Below, one piece after another: positions 48,086 to 58,877 of a stretch of DNA of 64,000 nt. Made by a program: the position numbers and the translations under genes. The stretch covers positions 142,928,998 through 142,992,997 of the forward strand of contig OY829326.1 of the NCBI GenBank assembly GCA_963691655.1, written 5' to 3'. The number at the start of each line of letters is the position of its first letter. The first letter of the stretch is position 1. The notes under the pieces are model-generated. The model was not told the DNA's origin, ran no database searches, and saw nothing but the letters and a program-made list of their open reading frames with translations. This stretch comes from Toxonevra muliebris. Its lineage: Eukaryota; Arthropoda; Insecta; Diptera; Pallopteridae.

Positions 48086-49138
48086 AGTTACATACAAATA
48101 AAAATGAACTTCGAGAGCGAAAAACAGTGAAAAAAGTTAAAACTTTTAGTTCTGACATTTGAGGGACTTTGTGTCCATATTTTTATTTTTTCTATTTTGA
48201 AAAACAGCTGATCAATTAAGCTGGCACAAGTGTCAAGCGGTGTTTTTCTTACTTTACTACTTACCAAAAGTTAACGAATCTTAACGAAATTCTTTGCTAT
48301 TCTAATTACTGGCATGGCGTACGATGACATATGCCATTAAGATTCCCACTCATAAATTCTATAGTTGAGGAAGATCAGCATTCCACAAATCTAAACCCTA
48401 GACGTGCCATAAATCTATGATTAAGACGTCGTAAGACCTCCAGTAGGAGGCACAACAGTTAAGTCCTAATATATCTAAAAATCGAGAGCCCAGTCACTTC
48501 GATCATCTGCAAAATGCAAAAAAATAAATGATGTGCCCCAGAATTGGACAAGCGAAAAGGGAAACGGGAAACGTGGAAAATTCAACGATGGCGGAAAAGT
48601 GTTTTTCTATAAAACTTATATAACTGAATTTTTTGCTGTAGAATAAATTGAAGCATACGCGATTTTCTGACATACTCATGTATGCCTGTACGCAAGAAGA
48701 ACTATTCCAGTTTTAATAAAAGTTTTTAAATATTTGATAATAAAAAAGACAACAAAAAAAGAAGATTATTTTCAATATAATCAATTTTCTCACTACACAT
48801 GTATGTAGGTATATAAAAAAAACTCAATCCCATATGTCAATTAAACGTCAACACAGCGATCGTTATATTGGTGACACAACGGTGGCCTGTCACCGCTTGG
48901 TACCTCACAAACAAAACACACACACACACGAACATATGAAGGTCCATGAGGAAAGAGTGATTGTGTTTGTGTGAAAACAAACTGGACCGACCATCAAAAG
49001 CAACAACAACAACAACAATGTGAATGACGAGCGATTAATGACGCGAGAAGTGTGCAGCTCGCAGCTTGAAATCATTTGGTAATAACCGAAATAATTATTC
49101 CCAAAGGATGACACCAGACGACGTAGCAGAGTATGGCA
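48086..49138. other. Upstream non-coding region of the KLF gene, distal part
   Basis: No coding sequence recognised. A CAA microsatellite lies at 49000-49018 and a CA run at 48918-48928. It is less TE-marked than neighbouring regions. Confidence 0.45.
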
Positions 49139-49140
49139 CT

Positions 49141-49186
49141 GAGAGAAAGAGAGAGAGAGAGCGAGGGAAAGAGAGAGAGAAAAAGA
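49141..49186. promoter_or_regulatory. GAGA-rich tract upstream of the KLF gene
   Basis: An uninterrupted (GA)n-like purine tract, about 480 bases before the ATG. In flies GAGAG motifs are bound by GAGA factor at promoters. The tract could serve that role here or be a plain microsatellite. No TATA box or initiator can be assigned with confidence between it and the ATG. Confidence 0.4.
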
Positions 49187-49666
49187 TATTAAAAGCGATA
49201 TTTGTGAGCAAATGTCAATATGAAATTGACATTGATTGAAAATTTTTTTTACACTTACATATATATTTTTTTTTTATTATTTATAAAACAATATGAAATC
49301 AAAGTGAATATGCACAGATACACTCTCATTCACAGGCATATGGAATACATAGGCAAATGATATTGCAGATGTCGCAGCGGCGTGTAGATATTGTTTCATT
49401 TTAATATACAATATTTACTACATATTTTTATAATATGTCAAAAACGACTGTCACAGATCATAGATTTGAAAATTAATACCGTGGCACACATTGAAAAGAT
49501 GATGATAATAATACAGAGCTCGTAGAGGCGCAGTCATCGTTGTCGCAGTGGTAGATATTCTTTAGTGTTTTTGCCAAAATATGCTCGCATATCTAATTGC
49601 GAGTTTGATTTAAAAGCGTTTGCATTCTATGCCATAAGTGACATTTCAGTTTCGGAGTTGTAGTTG

Positions 49667-50776
49667 ATGGCAACAAGTGCGCGTGACACAATGGATTTCT
49701 TTGCAGCTGGAGGATTTCAGCAATTATTCAGTGATTTAAATGAGCAAGTGGATGATTTCACAACAATCGTAATGCCAGCAACAACAGCAACAACAATAAC
49801 TACTACATGCATACTTGATGATTTTGCAAAAATACGAAACTCCACGGCGTATGTTGACAGCTGTCAAAATTATGACAATTACAATATTGAAAGTGAATAT
49901 TATGAGTTAGAAAATAACTACACATATAAATATGAATTACTCAATGTGGATGATCCTTTTGTAATTGGCATTACAAATCACGTTGAAATTGATTACAACA
50001 ATAACAACAGCAATAATAATAAAAATAACAACAATTATAAAAATAACAAGAATAAAATTAAAAGTAAAAATAAAATTATTGAAAATAGTGAATTTAATAT
50101 AAGTGAAAAACAACTACAACAAAGCTTTAACTTACTGCTACCCTCATCTAATGATGATGACGTCGACATGGAAGATGCCGATGCCTTGATAACACGTGAA
50201 ATGGCTGAATGGGAGGAGAAATTCTTAGACAATTATATTGAAATTCCCGAGCTTATCGATTTTCTACCCGAGAAAACCCCACTTTGCACAGAGTTATGCG
50301 AACATTTCTTACAAGAGAGCTCAACAAATTTAAAACTCTATCGTAAGGCAAAAGCAAAAACCAGTAACGCTACTACTGCCACCGCCAACTGTGAAAATGG
50401 CGTGAATGATAAAGCTTATCCTTGCACCTATGGTGAATGCCATAAAATCTATGCAAAGCCTGCACACCTCAAAGCTCATCTACGCCGCCATTTAGGCGAG
50501 AAGCCTTACATCTGCAATTGGCCTGAGTGTACTTGGAAATTTTCACGTTCCGATGAATTGGCACGTCATCGTCGCTCGCACTCTGGCATTAAGCCGTATA
50601 AATGTGATTATTGCTTAAAGTGTTTTGCTCGCTCTGATCATCTGACGAAACATCGTAAAGTTCATGAACGGCGCATGTTGGCCGCAAGTAAAGCTGGCAA
50701 AGCTATTGATGGCATTCTGCCGCACAGCGTATTTACTGTGCGACCAGGACGTAAGCGTAAAAATCAAATTTGCTGA
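49667..50776 (+). CDS. Klf15: Kruppel-like zinc-finger transcription factor, KLF15 type
   Basis: A 369-residue nuclear DNA-binding protein, the only clear host gene here. The start is the ATG at 49667; a TAG two codons upstream closes the frame and a second methionine follows at residue 9. The C-terminus has three C2H2 fingers in tandem at residues 251-275, 281-305 and 311-333, with Kruppel-type linkers (LGEKP, SGIKP). Fingers 2 and 3 read FSRSDELARHRRSHSGIKPY and FARSDHLTKHRKVH. The SRSDEL.RHRRSHSG.KPY pattern and the HLKAHLRRH of finger 1 fit KLF15 better than KLF6/7, KLF10 or SP proteins. Such factors bind GC/CACCC boxes. The N-terminal half is low-complexity: a threonine-rich stretch at 38-48, an asparagine-rich run at about 111-140, then acidic segments (NDDDVDMEDADAL, EMAEWEEKF) that could activate transcription. 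A basic GRKRK tail may add nuclear targeting. The coding region has no intron; 5' UTR exons cannot be excluded. Confidence 0.9.
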   Translation: MATSARDTMDFFAAGGFQQLFSDLNEQVDDFTTIVMPATTATTITTTCILDDFAKIRNSTAYVDSCQNYDNYNIESEYYELENNYTYKYELLNVDDPFVIGITNHVEIDYNNNNSNNNKNNNNYKNNKNKIKSKNKIIENSEFNISEKQLQQSFNLLLPSSNDDDVDMEDADALITREMAEWEEKFLDNYIEIPELIDFLPEKTPLCTELCEHFLQESSTNLKLYRKAKAKTSNATTATANCENGVNDKAYPCTYGECHKIYAKPAHLKAHLRRHLGEKPYICNWPECTWKFSRSDELARHRRSHSGIKPYKCDYCLKCFARSDHLTKHRKVHERRMLAASKAGKAIDGILPHSVFTVRPGRKRKNQIC

Positions 50777-50880
50777 TTGTGGCTGTCGCGTTCGCTGATG
50801 CGATGGTGTTGTTGATAGTTTAGTTTATTTTTTTTGTTTTTAGTTTAGTTTAAGTTTTTTAAGATTAAGTCGAAAATGTA

Positions 50881-51018
50881 AATAAATAAATAATTGAAAT
50901 ACTAATGTATTTTTAAGTTGAAAGTAAGTGAGCAATTTTTATTTTAAAAAATTTGAAAATAGTTGCATTGTAATTGCTTAGGCTTGTAGATAACTACGGT
51001 TCAGACATTTTAAATAAA
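50881..51018 (+). terminator. Polyadenylation signals after the KLF gene
   Basis: AATAAA at 50881-50886, overlapping a second at 50885-50890, about 105 bases past the stop codon, and a further AATAAA at 51013-51018. Position and sequence fit a short 3' UTR; actual cleavage sites are not visible. Confidence 0.5.
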
Positions 51019-51425
51019 GATTAACTTTCCGACAGGTTTAGGATAATAAAGAACTGAGACCGAGAATGACACTTTATATGGTAATATCCAATCGAATAGT
51101 ATGAAAAAATTGTGATTTTTCTATGAAAAATTGAAGGATATGTGTTGAAAATGTATTGTGAAGATGACTTGAATTTCATTGGCGATGGTCCTGTGTCTAC
51201 GATGCAGAACTGCATTCCACTGACAATCTTGCTTGGACGATTGACTGACTAAAGTGATATAAATCTGAAATAATTGATTAATAAATTGGGTTACGAAAAC
51301 TTTATAAAAAAAAAAAATATAATAAATGACATAAACATAAATATAAGAACATTCCCAAGCGACCGTAGAATGAAAGTGGATGACAAAGATAAATAAAAAA
51401 TATTACCCACAAAATTTCACAATGC
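51019..51425. other. Downstream flank of the KLF gene, non-coding
   Basis: No ORF with a recognisable protein and no clear repeat up to the repeated word at 51430. Confidence 0.4.
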
Positions 51426-51429
51426 CACA

Positions 51430-51500
51430 GTAAATTTCCAATGTCGAATGGATAACTTTTTAAGGGCAATCCAGAGTCGCTAATTCCGACCTTGTACTGA
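51430..51500 (+). repeat. Dispersed repeat end, related to 63268-63477
   Basis: AATGTCGAATGGATAACTTT followed by AAGGGCAATCCAGAGTCGCT and ATTCCGACCTTG matches, in order, the minus strand at about 63470-63400. It is the end of a small inverted-repeat element; the opposite end is not seen here. Confidence 0.6.
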
Positions 51501-51725
51501 GATTTCACTATTCTGTCTGGGATACCCGGTATGGGGACCAAAACCCGTAATTTTGGTATATATATATTTTTTTTTTATTTTACCTTGTACATATTTCATA
51601 GCTAAGAGAAAATTGTTTATCATGAAAGGACGAAAAAAATTTCTTAGACTGCAACACTGCACCATCCCCCCTTACCCACCCTTTTAGGCGTTATATGAAG
51701 CCACTATTCGATGTATGACTATACC

Positions 51726-53720
51726 TTTTTTTTTTTTTTTTAACGAGGAGGAAAGCATAAAAAGCCACCCAGTCAGTGCGTGACATTCTCACGCTAAAAC
51801 CACCTCTCGTCCGTACGGATATTCCTCCCGGAACCACCGTTAGGTATTACGTCGGAAGGCCGTAATGAGCTTAGTGCTCAATCGTCAGTATTGGTTTCTG
51901 TCCAATTCTGTTCGGTTTTATCGTCGGTTGACGATATCTGGCTCCATATTTGTAGTATTTGCCGTGCGCTCGACTTTGCGCGCACGTTCTGCATCATACA
52001 GAGTGGTCATCATATCTGCAGCAACCTTGCATGCTGCATTCCATTTTTCCGTCGTGTTACACATCTGTGTCGTCAGATTCCTTTCTGTAGGGGGTTCTCC
52101 AAAGGCTTTCTCCAGCTCATCTCTGTTTTTGTTGAAACGAGGGCATATAAAAAGTATATGCTGCGTGTTCTCCCGTTCCTCTGGGCATCTTGGGCAAAAC
52201 GGGTCTTCTTCTCCGGTGTTGATTTTATGCAAGTACTGCTTGAAGCACCCATGGCCACTAAGCAGCTGCGTAATGTGGTAATTCAGTTCACCATGTCTGC
52301 GTGATATCCACTCTTCTATATCCGTAATGAGATTGTAGGTCCATCGACCCTTCTCGGATGACTCCCATCTTCGCTGCCATTCCATGATGGTACGCTGTCT
52401 TTCTTCTCTTCTTATGGCTTCGGTTGATTTTGTGTCACGGCCATATAACCGCTTCATCTCTTGTGCCTGTAAATCTATGGGCACCTTACTTGCTATGACA
52501 CAAATAGCATCGTCCGATACTGTGCGATACGCGCTAGCAACCCTCAGGGCACTGAGCCTATATATCGCACGGATATCCTTCTGGTGTGTTTTCTTGCTGT
52601 CCGCCCAGATAGGTGCTGCATACAAGATTACTGACGTAGTAACCGTTGAAAGCAGCCGGCGCCTGCCCTCACGCGGGCCTCCTATATTCGGCATGATGCG
52701 TGTTAATGCGCTGTTTATTCGTGCTGCTTTTCCACTAGCAGCTTTCAGGTGATCCTTGAACGTCATTCTAGAATCTATAAGTACTCCTAAGTACTTAATG
52801 TGTGGACACGAGGTGATGTTATGATCACCAACCGTGATGACCAGCTCTGCACGTGCTCTTCTGGTACTCAATACCACGACTTCCGTCTTCTGCTCCGCCA
52901 ATTCCAGCTTCGAGTTGTACAGCCATCTTCTCACTCTTGAGATGACATCGTTACATATAGCCTGTAGCGAGTCCAGGTTCTTGGCTACTGCCACTATCGC
53001 GATGTCGTCTGCATATCCTACGATTGTTGTATCCTCCGGGAGATCCAATTTGAGGATGCCGTCATATATTGCGTTCCATAGTGTTGGGCCGAGAACGGAG
53101 CCCTGCGGAACGCCTCCTTTGACACGATACTGCTTCACGCCGTCATCAGTATCGTATCTTAAAATTCTGTTGTCGAAGTAGTTTGCGATTATTTGCAACA
53201 GGTACTCCGGTACTTCGAATCCTCTCAGTGCACTCATAATCTGAGGCCAGTTCGCCGAATTGAAGGCATTTTTGATGTCCAACGTCACTACGGCGCAGTA
53301 CTTCTTCTTGCCGTTTCCCCATTGGTTGCCGCTGGTGGCCTCGCGTGCAATATTCATCACCGTTTGTATTGCGTCGACCGTGGATCATCCTCTTCTGAAT
53401 CCAAACTGTCGTGCTGATAGCCCTCCTGGCTTTTCAAGCCACTCCTGGAGCCTGTCCCCTATAATGCGTTCGAGAACTTTGCCCAGTGTATCCAGCATGC
53501 ATAACGGGCGGTAGGATGCCGGTTCATCCGGCGGCTTCTTTGGTTTTAGTAGGAGGACTAACCGCTGTCGCTTCCATGTGTCCGGAAAAACTCCTTCTGT
53601 CAAACATGCACTGAAAAGCTTCGCGAACACCTCCGGTGTAGCTTTGATCGCCGCCTTGAGCGCAACGTTGGGGATGCCATCCAGTCCTGGGGCCTTGTTA
53701 TCCGCAATCTTACGTAGCGT
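51726..53720 (-). mobile_element. 5'-truncated R1-clade non-LTR retrotransposon, 1995 bp
   Basis: A 14-bp target duplication TGTATGACTATACC flanks it (51712-51725 and 53721-53734). A T-run on the + strand (51726-51741) is the poly-A tail of the minus-strand element. The 3' UTR is 51742-51917. The 5' end breaks inside the reverse transcriptase, as expected from incomplete target-primed reverse transcription. A second 3' end of the same family lies at 59551. Confidence 0.96.
51918..53720 (-). pseudogene. R1-clade reverse transcriptase, truncated, one nonsense codon
   Basis: From 53720 the frame reads LRKIADNKAPGLDGIP, the first conserved block of non-LTR reverse transcriptases, then RPLCMLDTLGKVLERII and SARQFGFRRG. 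A single in-frame TGA at 53385-53387 replaces the arginine expected in GFRRGRST, a CGA to TGA change. The frame then continues without break to 51918: TLDIKNAFNSANW, GVPQGSVLGPTLWN, the catalytic YADDIAIV and IKYLGVLID, followed by the C-terminal CPRCPEERENTQHILFICP cysteine/histidine motif. Endonuclease and ORF1 are missing. The codons upstream of 53720 in the open frame come from target DNA. About 600 codons are preserved and the copy is fairly young. Confidence 0.95.
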
Positions 53721-53737
53721 TGTATGACTATACCTGG

Positions 53738-54500
53738 CAAACGAACATGAAACCGGAGTATCATTAGGTTTTGATGAAAAATGTTCCCCATCCAAAATTA
53801 GGTGGTGTCAGCGAAGGTCAAAATTAGCTAGGTCCAACTTTGTTTATGAAATTAACCATTGAAAAAACAATTTTTTTTTATAATTCCTTTGTACTGGATT
53901 AACTGTTGGAAAAAATAGTAAATATTCTTCGGAAAAAATATTTTCCATCAAAAAATAGTTGAAGTCATTGAAGGTCTAACTTTTTCTCAAATATTAATCT
54001 TAAACAGACTAAAATCCTTTTTTTTTCTATAATGCTTTTATATAGGATGTACCGTTGAAAAAAGCAACAAATAGTATTTTAGGAAAATATTTCCAATCAA
54101 AAAGTAGTTGGGGCCAGCGAAGTTCACAATTACCTAGGTCAAACTTTTTAAGAAATTAACCCTTAAAAATTGTTTTAAGGGTTAATTTCTTAAAAAGTTG
54201 TTGTTTATGATCCCTTTATATTTGAAGAATTGTTCGAAGTAGTAATATATATTCTTCGAAAAAAAACCTCCATCAAAAAATAATTCAAGTCATTGCAAGT
54301 CAAAACCTCCTAGGTCCAACTTTTTCCCCGAAATTAATTTGAAAGATTTTTGGCTTTATCTGCCTTAATACTGGATTTACCGTTGAAAAAAAGCAACAAA
54401 CAGGGTTTGAGAAAAATATTTCCAATCAAAAAGTAATTGGAGTCAACGAAAGTCAAAAATACCTAGGTCCGAACTTAACTTAAGAAATTACTCCTTGAAA
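53738..54500. repeat. Divergent tandem repeat, about 142-176-bp units
   Basis: The phrase AGGTCCAACTTT..AAATTAA recurs with starts near 53831, 53973, 54137, 54313 and 54466, at spacings of 142, 164, 176 and 153. Between them the phrases CGTTGAAAAAA, CAACAAA and CCATCAAAAA(A/G)TA also recur in order. About four and a half units are visible. The R1 insertion lies at the left edge of the array. Confidence 0.8.
54142..54199. repeat. Perfect 27-bp hairpin with 4-base loop
   Basis: 54142-54168 and 54173-54199 are perfect reverse complements separated by ATTG. It lies inside the third tandem unit, where the sister units have only the left arm, so it arose by local inverted duplication. Confidence 0.92.
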
Positions 54501-54839
54501 GTGAAATATTCGATTTTCGATATTTTTTTGCTATAATCTATATATCTATAATTTGCTTTGTATTTTATGAAATTTGATTCAAACAATATCTTACCTTCAC
54601 AGAAAATCATTAATTTATATGCGACATTTTTATCAAATAATCCGGGTCCACAAAATTTTGGATTGTACCAGACCAAATTGATATCAAAGGAAATAGTGCT
54701 GGAAATAAAACCAGTTAAAGTATTTTTTTTATGTTTTTTCATAAAAGGCATACAAACAGCCCTTATGATCCGTAGTAAGCCTGCGTTTAAATTTTGACAA
54801 ATGTAGGTTTCTAGAAATTTAATAAAAGTTGTATGAAAT

Positions 54840-55176
54840 ATATAAATTATGGTCGAAACTTCTAAACTTTGAATCGCACCAATATGTCCACCGTATGTCT
54901 GTACTTATAGGGATCTATAACTGGACCGTGAAATTTAAAAAAAAAAAACGTGGGCTCAAAAATTAAAAAAAATCGGAATTTATGGTTGAAATTTCGTGAT
55001 TTTCAAGGTTATTTCGGAACCTTAATATATTATCTGATTTAAAATTTTTTTTCCCTTGTGTTCGTTGAGATGAGTAGAAATATTCCTCTGCTGTTACTTT
55101 TCTATTTAGTGCCATTTTTGGATATTTATCGTGTCCCAAAAATTTCACTTTACATGAACAGTTTTTTGAGTCACTG
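54840..55176. mobile_element. Tc1-type non-autonomous element, left end truncated
   Basis: Aligns with 57480-57866: the words TCGACCATAA/ATGGTCGAAACTTCT, CGGAATTTATGG, CTTGTGTTCGTTGAGATGA, ATCGTGTCCCAAAAATTT and GAACAGTTTTTTGAGTCACTG occur in the same order. The right end CACTG is followed by TA. The left inverted repeat is absent. No coding sequence remains. Confidence 0.75.
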
Positions 55177-55180
55177 TACC

Positions 55181-55990
55181 TAGTGATGATTCGATACAAG
55201 TAAATACATTCGATTCAAGTTCTTTTTTTACTTGATGCTATACCATAACTATTTTACTTGGTATCGGAAAAAAGGGTCAGTATCGAATACTCGATACTTT
55301 GAAAATATTTATTTAAAAAATTGAAATTATTCTATACAATATTTAAAAATTGTGGATCGTTTTAAAATATTTTACAGCAATCAATACCTAATATATTTCA
55401 AAATGTTATTGCAGAATTATTCAATATGCATATCCAAAATATTTTAGTCTATATTGCAATATTTCAATGTATGAAAATTTTGCAGTACAGTATTGAAGTT
55501 CTAGAAAATATTGCCGGCCGTGCATGTAGAACATAATGTTTATTGAAATAAAAAATAAAAAATAAAAAAATAAAATAAAAAAAATTCATTGAAATAAAAA
55601 ATATTTTTTACAAGCTATAATCTGTAGATTAGTTTTCATTCTATTATAATTTTTCAAGCGATTTGCATCTAAACATAACAAATATTATATATTGATTCAT
55701 GGGTTTCCAGTGGAAATATCTCAAAACCATAATGTATAGGCAAAAAACTCGTGTTGAATAGTATAAACTGTATAGTTCAACCATGTGGTATCACAATGGG
55801 ACGTTCTGGCCTGAGCGTGTTCCTCGACAGCCACTTAAAACAAAAAGTGTAATTTACCTCTTTAAACGAGTATTCGATACAAGTACATATTCGATACCTT
55901 TTTCCGATATTTTCGGTAGCATCGATACTTTTATTCGATACAAGTAATGAGTAAAAGTATCGATACTCTGTGGGTATAAAATCAACACTA
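55181..55990. mobile_element. Non-autonomous hAT element, 810 bp, with CGATAC subterminal repeats
   Basis: A perfect 8-bp duplication ACTGTACC flanks it (55173-55180 and 55991-55998). Ends are TAGTGATGATTCGATAC and, on the minus strand, TAGTGTTGATTTTATAC. ATTCGATACAAGTA and its variants occur repeatedly inside both ends in both orientations, a likely transposase-binding array. A 3' scrap of the tRNA-derived SINE (55754-55836, + strand, CCATGTGGTATCACAATGGG) is nested inside. No transposase remains. Confidence 0.92.
55754..55836 (+). mobile_element. SINE 3' fragment inside the hAT element
   Basis: Matches the last 80 bases of the SINE family (ATGTGGTATCACAATGGG, CGTTCTGGCCTGAGCGTG, CTCGACAGCCACT) but lacks the tRNA head and the AACCTAACCT tail. 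Confidence 0.8.
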
Positions 55991-55998
55991 ACTGTACC

Positions 55999-57320
55999 TT
56001 GTGAATACTCTAAATGAGTTTTTTTTAATTTTTATTTAATTATTTCTTTTGTATATTTTTCTATTGTTTCTGCTTTCAATACAAAATATACTGCCTTTTC
56101 TTCAAAACGTTTATTTTAGCTGGTAAATAACTTTTTTTTAACCAAGTTCAACTATCATTCAAATCAAAAAAGTTTTTTATTAATAAATAAATAAAATTAA
56201 GTCGTGCCTGAACTTAGCTTCCTATCTTATTCTCTGAGTGTTGGTAGTAATAGCAATACGGTTTCAAAACTTATTGTGCATTGTAAACTTTTGTCTTTAT
56301 AAAGAAGGCAAATACTTGTCTCAAGTTAAATTGTAAAACATATAACGAAATATCCTTAAACGAGGTTGTATAAAAAAAAAACAAAAGGAATGGCTTCAAC
56401 TTCTATTTAAAATAAGATTTTTGTCATCGACATATGCTTGTACATATTGATACATATGTACATACAAACATTCAATAAGTACCGCCTACTTTTTATTGCA
56501 AACAAGACATACGAAAGAAGGTTCATTTGAGATTTCCCGAATGTGAAATGTTGAAAATCTGAAAGGTGTTAAAACTGATTGACTTGAAATTTATGCAAAT
56601 CGGAATACGAATTAATGATGCGTTTAATTAGGTCTTTGAAATAAATATGCGAATCATTCAAGGTTTCGGATTTGAAGTTGTGATTGAAAATTGGAAAAGT
56701 TTCTTCTAAATTTGTTTTATATTTTATAGATTCACGTAATTGAGTTCTTGAAAGCTCATAAAGTTTTTAGTTGTAAATAGGCACCCATGTATAGATTTTT
56801 ATTGGAATTTTCTTTTATTTATTATTCTTGCCTTGCGTGATTACTAATATTGACAAGATTGCAATACAATTTATATATTTAAATATGTATGTATTTCAAA
56901 TTACTTTCTTAAGTTTTGTATCACTTTACTGTATTTACTAAATGAGATAATTTTTGGGCAACGACTCGTCAATTAGAAAGACCCAAAGAGGAAAGTTAGT
57001 CTATTTAAGCATCTTTTTTGTAATCTATAAAAACCATATGTAGGTATAACAATCTATATCAAAAACCGGTTTCAACATGCTTAGGAAATTAGCAGGGTCT
57101 TTGGATAGTATTCGGAGAATAAAATCTGTGACAGAAATATCCAAAGACGTCTTAAAGTAGTGCAATGAAGGAGTTTCATTAAATCACATGAATGGAAAAC
57201 TAGACTGGCTGGTTGCCAAATCTATAAAAAAGAAACACTTGACACGAGCTAGTTGGGAACAAGTAGAACTTCCAGACAAGCTAAACATTTTAGTTATTTG
57301 AGCTTCTTTAATTCTTTATA
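55999..57320. other. AT-rich spacer, no feature seen
   Basis: No coding or repeat signal recognised. Confidence 0.45.
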
Positions 57321-57322
57321 TA

Positions 57323-57866
57323 CAGTGACTCAAAAAACTTTTCATGTAAAGCAACATTTTTGGGCACGATAAATATCCAAGAATGACGTCAAATGAAAAA
57401 GTAACAGCACAGAAATGTTCAAAAAGAATTTTTTAAATTGAAAATTTTTTATTGGTGCGGCAAAATGTTTTGAGGTTTAGAAGTTTCGACCATAACTTAT
57501 ACTTTTCATACAATTTTTACTAAAAACATTCTTTTTGCATAATGTTTGTACTTGTAAGGAGCCATAACTGAGCTGTGGATTTTGACAAATAAAACTTTTT
57601 TCAATCAAAATTAAAAAAAAAAAAAAATCGAAATTTATGGTCCAAATTTTGAGACTATTTTGGAAACTGCAAATATAATCTGATTTGAAAAATGATTTAT
57701 CACTTGTGTTCGTCAAGATGAACAGAAACATTTTTTTTTTTTTTCATTTTAAGTAATGTATAAAGGCTTAAAGAACGTATGTATGATTTTTCGATTTGAC
57801 GCCCTTCTTGGGTATCTATCGTGTCCCAAAATTTTTCCTTAACGTGAACAGTTTTTTGATTCAATG
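57323..57866. mobile_element. Tc1-type non-autonomous element, 544 bp
   Basis: TA flanks both ends (57321-57322 and 57867-57868). Ends are CAGTGACTCAAAAAACT and, on the minus strand, CATTGAATCAAAAAACT; the inverted repeat continues for about 100 bases through GGGCACGATAAATATCC. It has no transposase. A T-run followed by about 40 bases (57731-57783) is missing from the sister copy and looks like a small retro-insertion. Confidence 0.88.
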
Positions 57867-57868
57867 TA

Positions 57869-58218
57869 ATACGGGATGAATGCAGTGAATGCATAAAAGT
57901 AGAAATCTGTTACTGACAAAGTTGTAATATCAACTTTAGGGCTACTCTATGACCAATTTCTTATTCCAAGATGATAATGCTCCTTGCTATAGAGCCGAAT
58001 AAGTCATAATAGTTTTGAATGATTTTAAGCTAAAAGGTTCTATAATTAATCTAAGCATGCCTCAGTCTTATTGAGGTGAAAATTTCAAAATTCATGTGAT
58101 ATCGCATTGCTTTCATGACCAAGAAACATCATAGATTGAGATCTTAAAGAAAATAGCTGCCATTATATGTAAATTAAGAAGACAGGTATTAATAATTTTT
58201 AGTGCGAAGTGACTCACG
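57869..58218. other. AT-rich spacer
   Basis: No feature recognised. TCCTTGCTATAGAGCC near 57980 is preceded by a frame reading QDDNAPCYRA, faintly like a Tc1 second catalytic region, too short to call. Confidence 0.3.
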
Positions 58219-58226
58219 TTTATTAC

Positions 58227-58869
58227 TAGAGTTCGACCGAACGTTAATTTTTTGGCCGAAGCCGAAGTCGAACCGGACTTCGGCCAAAATTTTAATGTTC
58301 GGCCGAAGCCGAAGGCCGAACCGAACATTTGAACAGAAACCGAATTATAAAAAGTATAAAAGTAAATCAATAATTTTTACTTTTTAAATGATAAATTTGG
58401 CCTAATTTGAAATACAAATGTTTTGTATATTATTTAAATTATATTTTTTTTATTTTTATAATAGTATCACGTTTAAAATTCAGAGCGTTGACTTAGAAAA
58501 AAACATTTATTTTTTTATTTCATTGAACACAAAATACAAACACTAAAAAAAAAAAATATTATTATTAATCAAAGTTAAATAACTGTAAATTATAGTGTAA
58601 AAATAAAAAATTTTCGGCATTTGTATCAAGCCATTGACAAACCCTATCTTTATAAAGCTGGCCTGCAGCACTAAAGAGTTGCTTATTAGCAACACTAGAT
58701 GGAGGAGCGATAAGATATTGGATTACAATTATTTTTAACCATAATTTTTGGCTGTAGCGCTACTATTTTTGTGTTCGGGTATTGTTCGGCCAAATTTTGG
58801 CCGAAGCCGAACACCAAATTTATGGCCGAACATGGCTGAAGCCGAAGCCAAACGTTCGGTCGATCTCTA
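58227..58869 (-). mobile_element. Deleted hAT element, 643 bp, perfect 8-bp target duplication
   Basis: TTTATTAC flanks both sides (58219-58226 and 58870-58877). Ends are TAGAGTTCGACCGAACG and, on the minus strand, TAGAGATCGACCGAACG. Many copies of GGCCGAAGCCGAA and its complement crowd both ends. A fragment of the transposase C-terminus is preserved inside, which marks it as a deletion derivative of a full hAT. Confidence 0.95.
58565..58745 (-). pseudogene. hAT transposase C-terminal dimerisation segment
   Basis: Minus-strand frame reads QYLIAPPSSVANKQLFSAAG and ends AENFLFLHYNLQLFNFD with a stop at 58565-58567. The APPSSVA...LFSAAG signature belongs to the hAT dimerisation domain and the ending is the usual protein C-terminus. 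Upstream catalytic regions are deleted. Confidence 0.9.
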
Positions 58870-58877
58870 TTTATTAC

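Noticed and set aside
51865..53514. Plus-strand ORFs of 60-138 codons
   Set aside because: They are shadows of the minus-strand reverse transcriptase.
53721..53795. N-terminal extension of the reverse transcriptase frame (MDGEHFSSK...)
   Set aside because: It lies outside the target duplication and is flanking DNA read through by chance.
53738..54500. CRISPR array, from regular repetition
   Set aside because: Units are long, divergent and without spacers; the sequence is eukaryotic.
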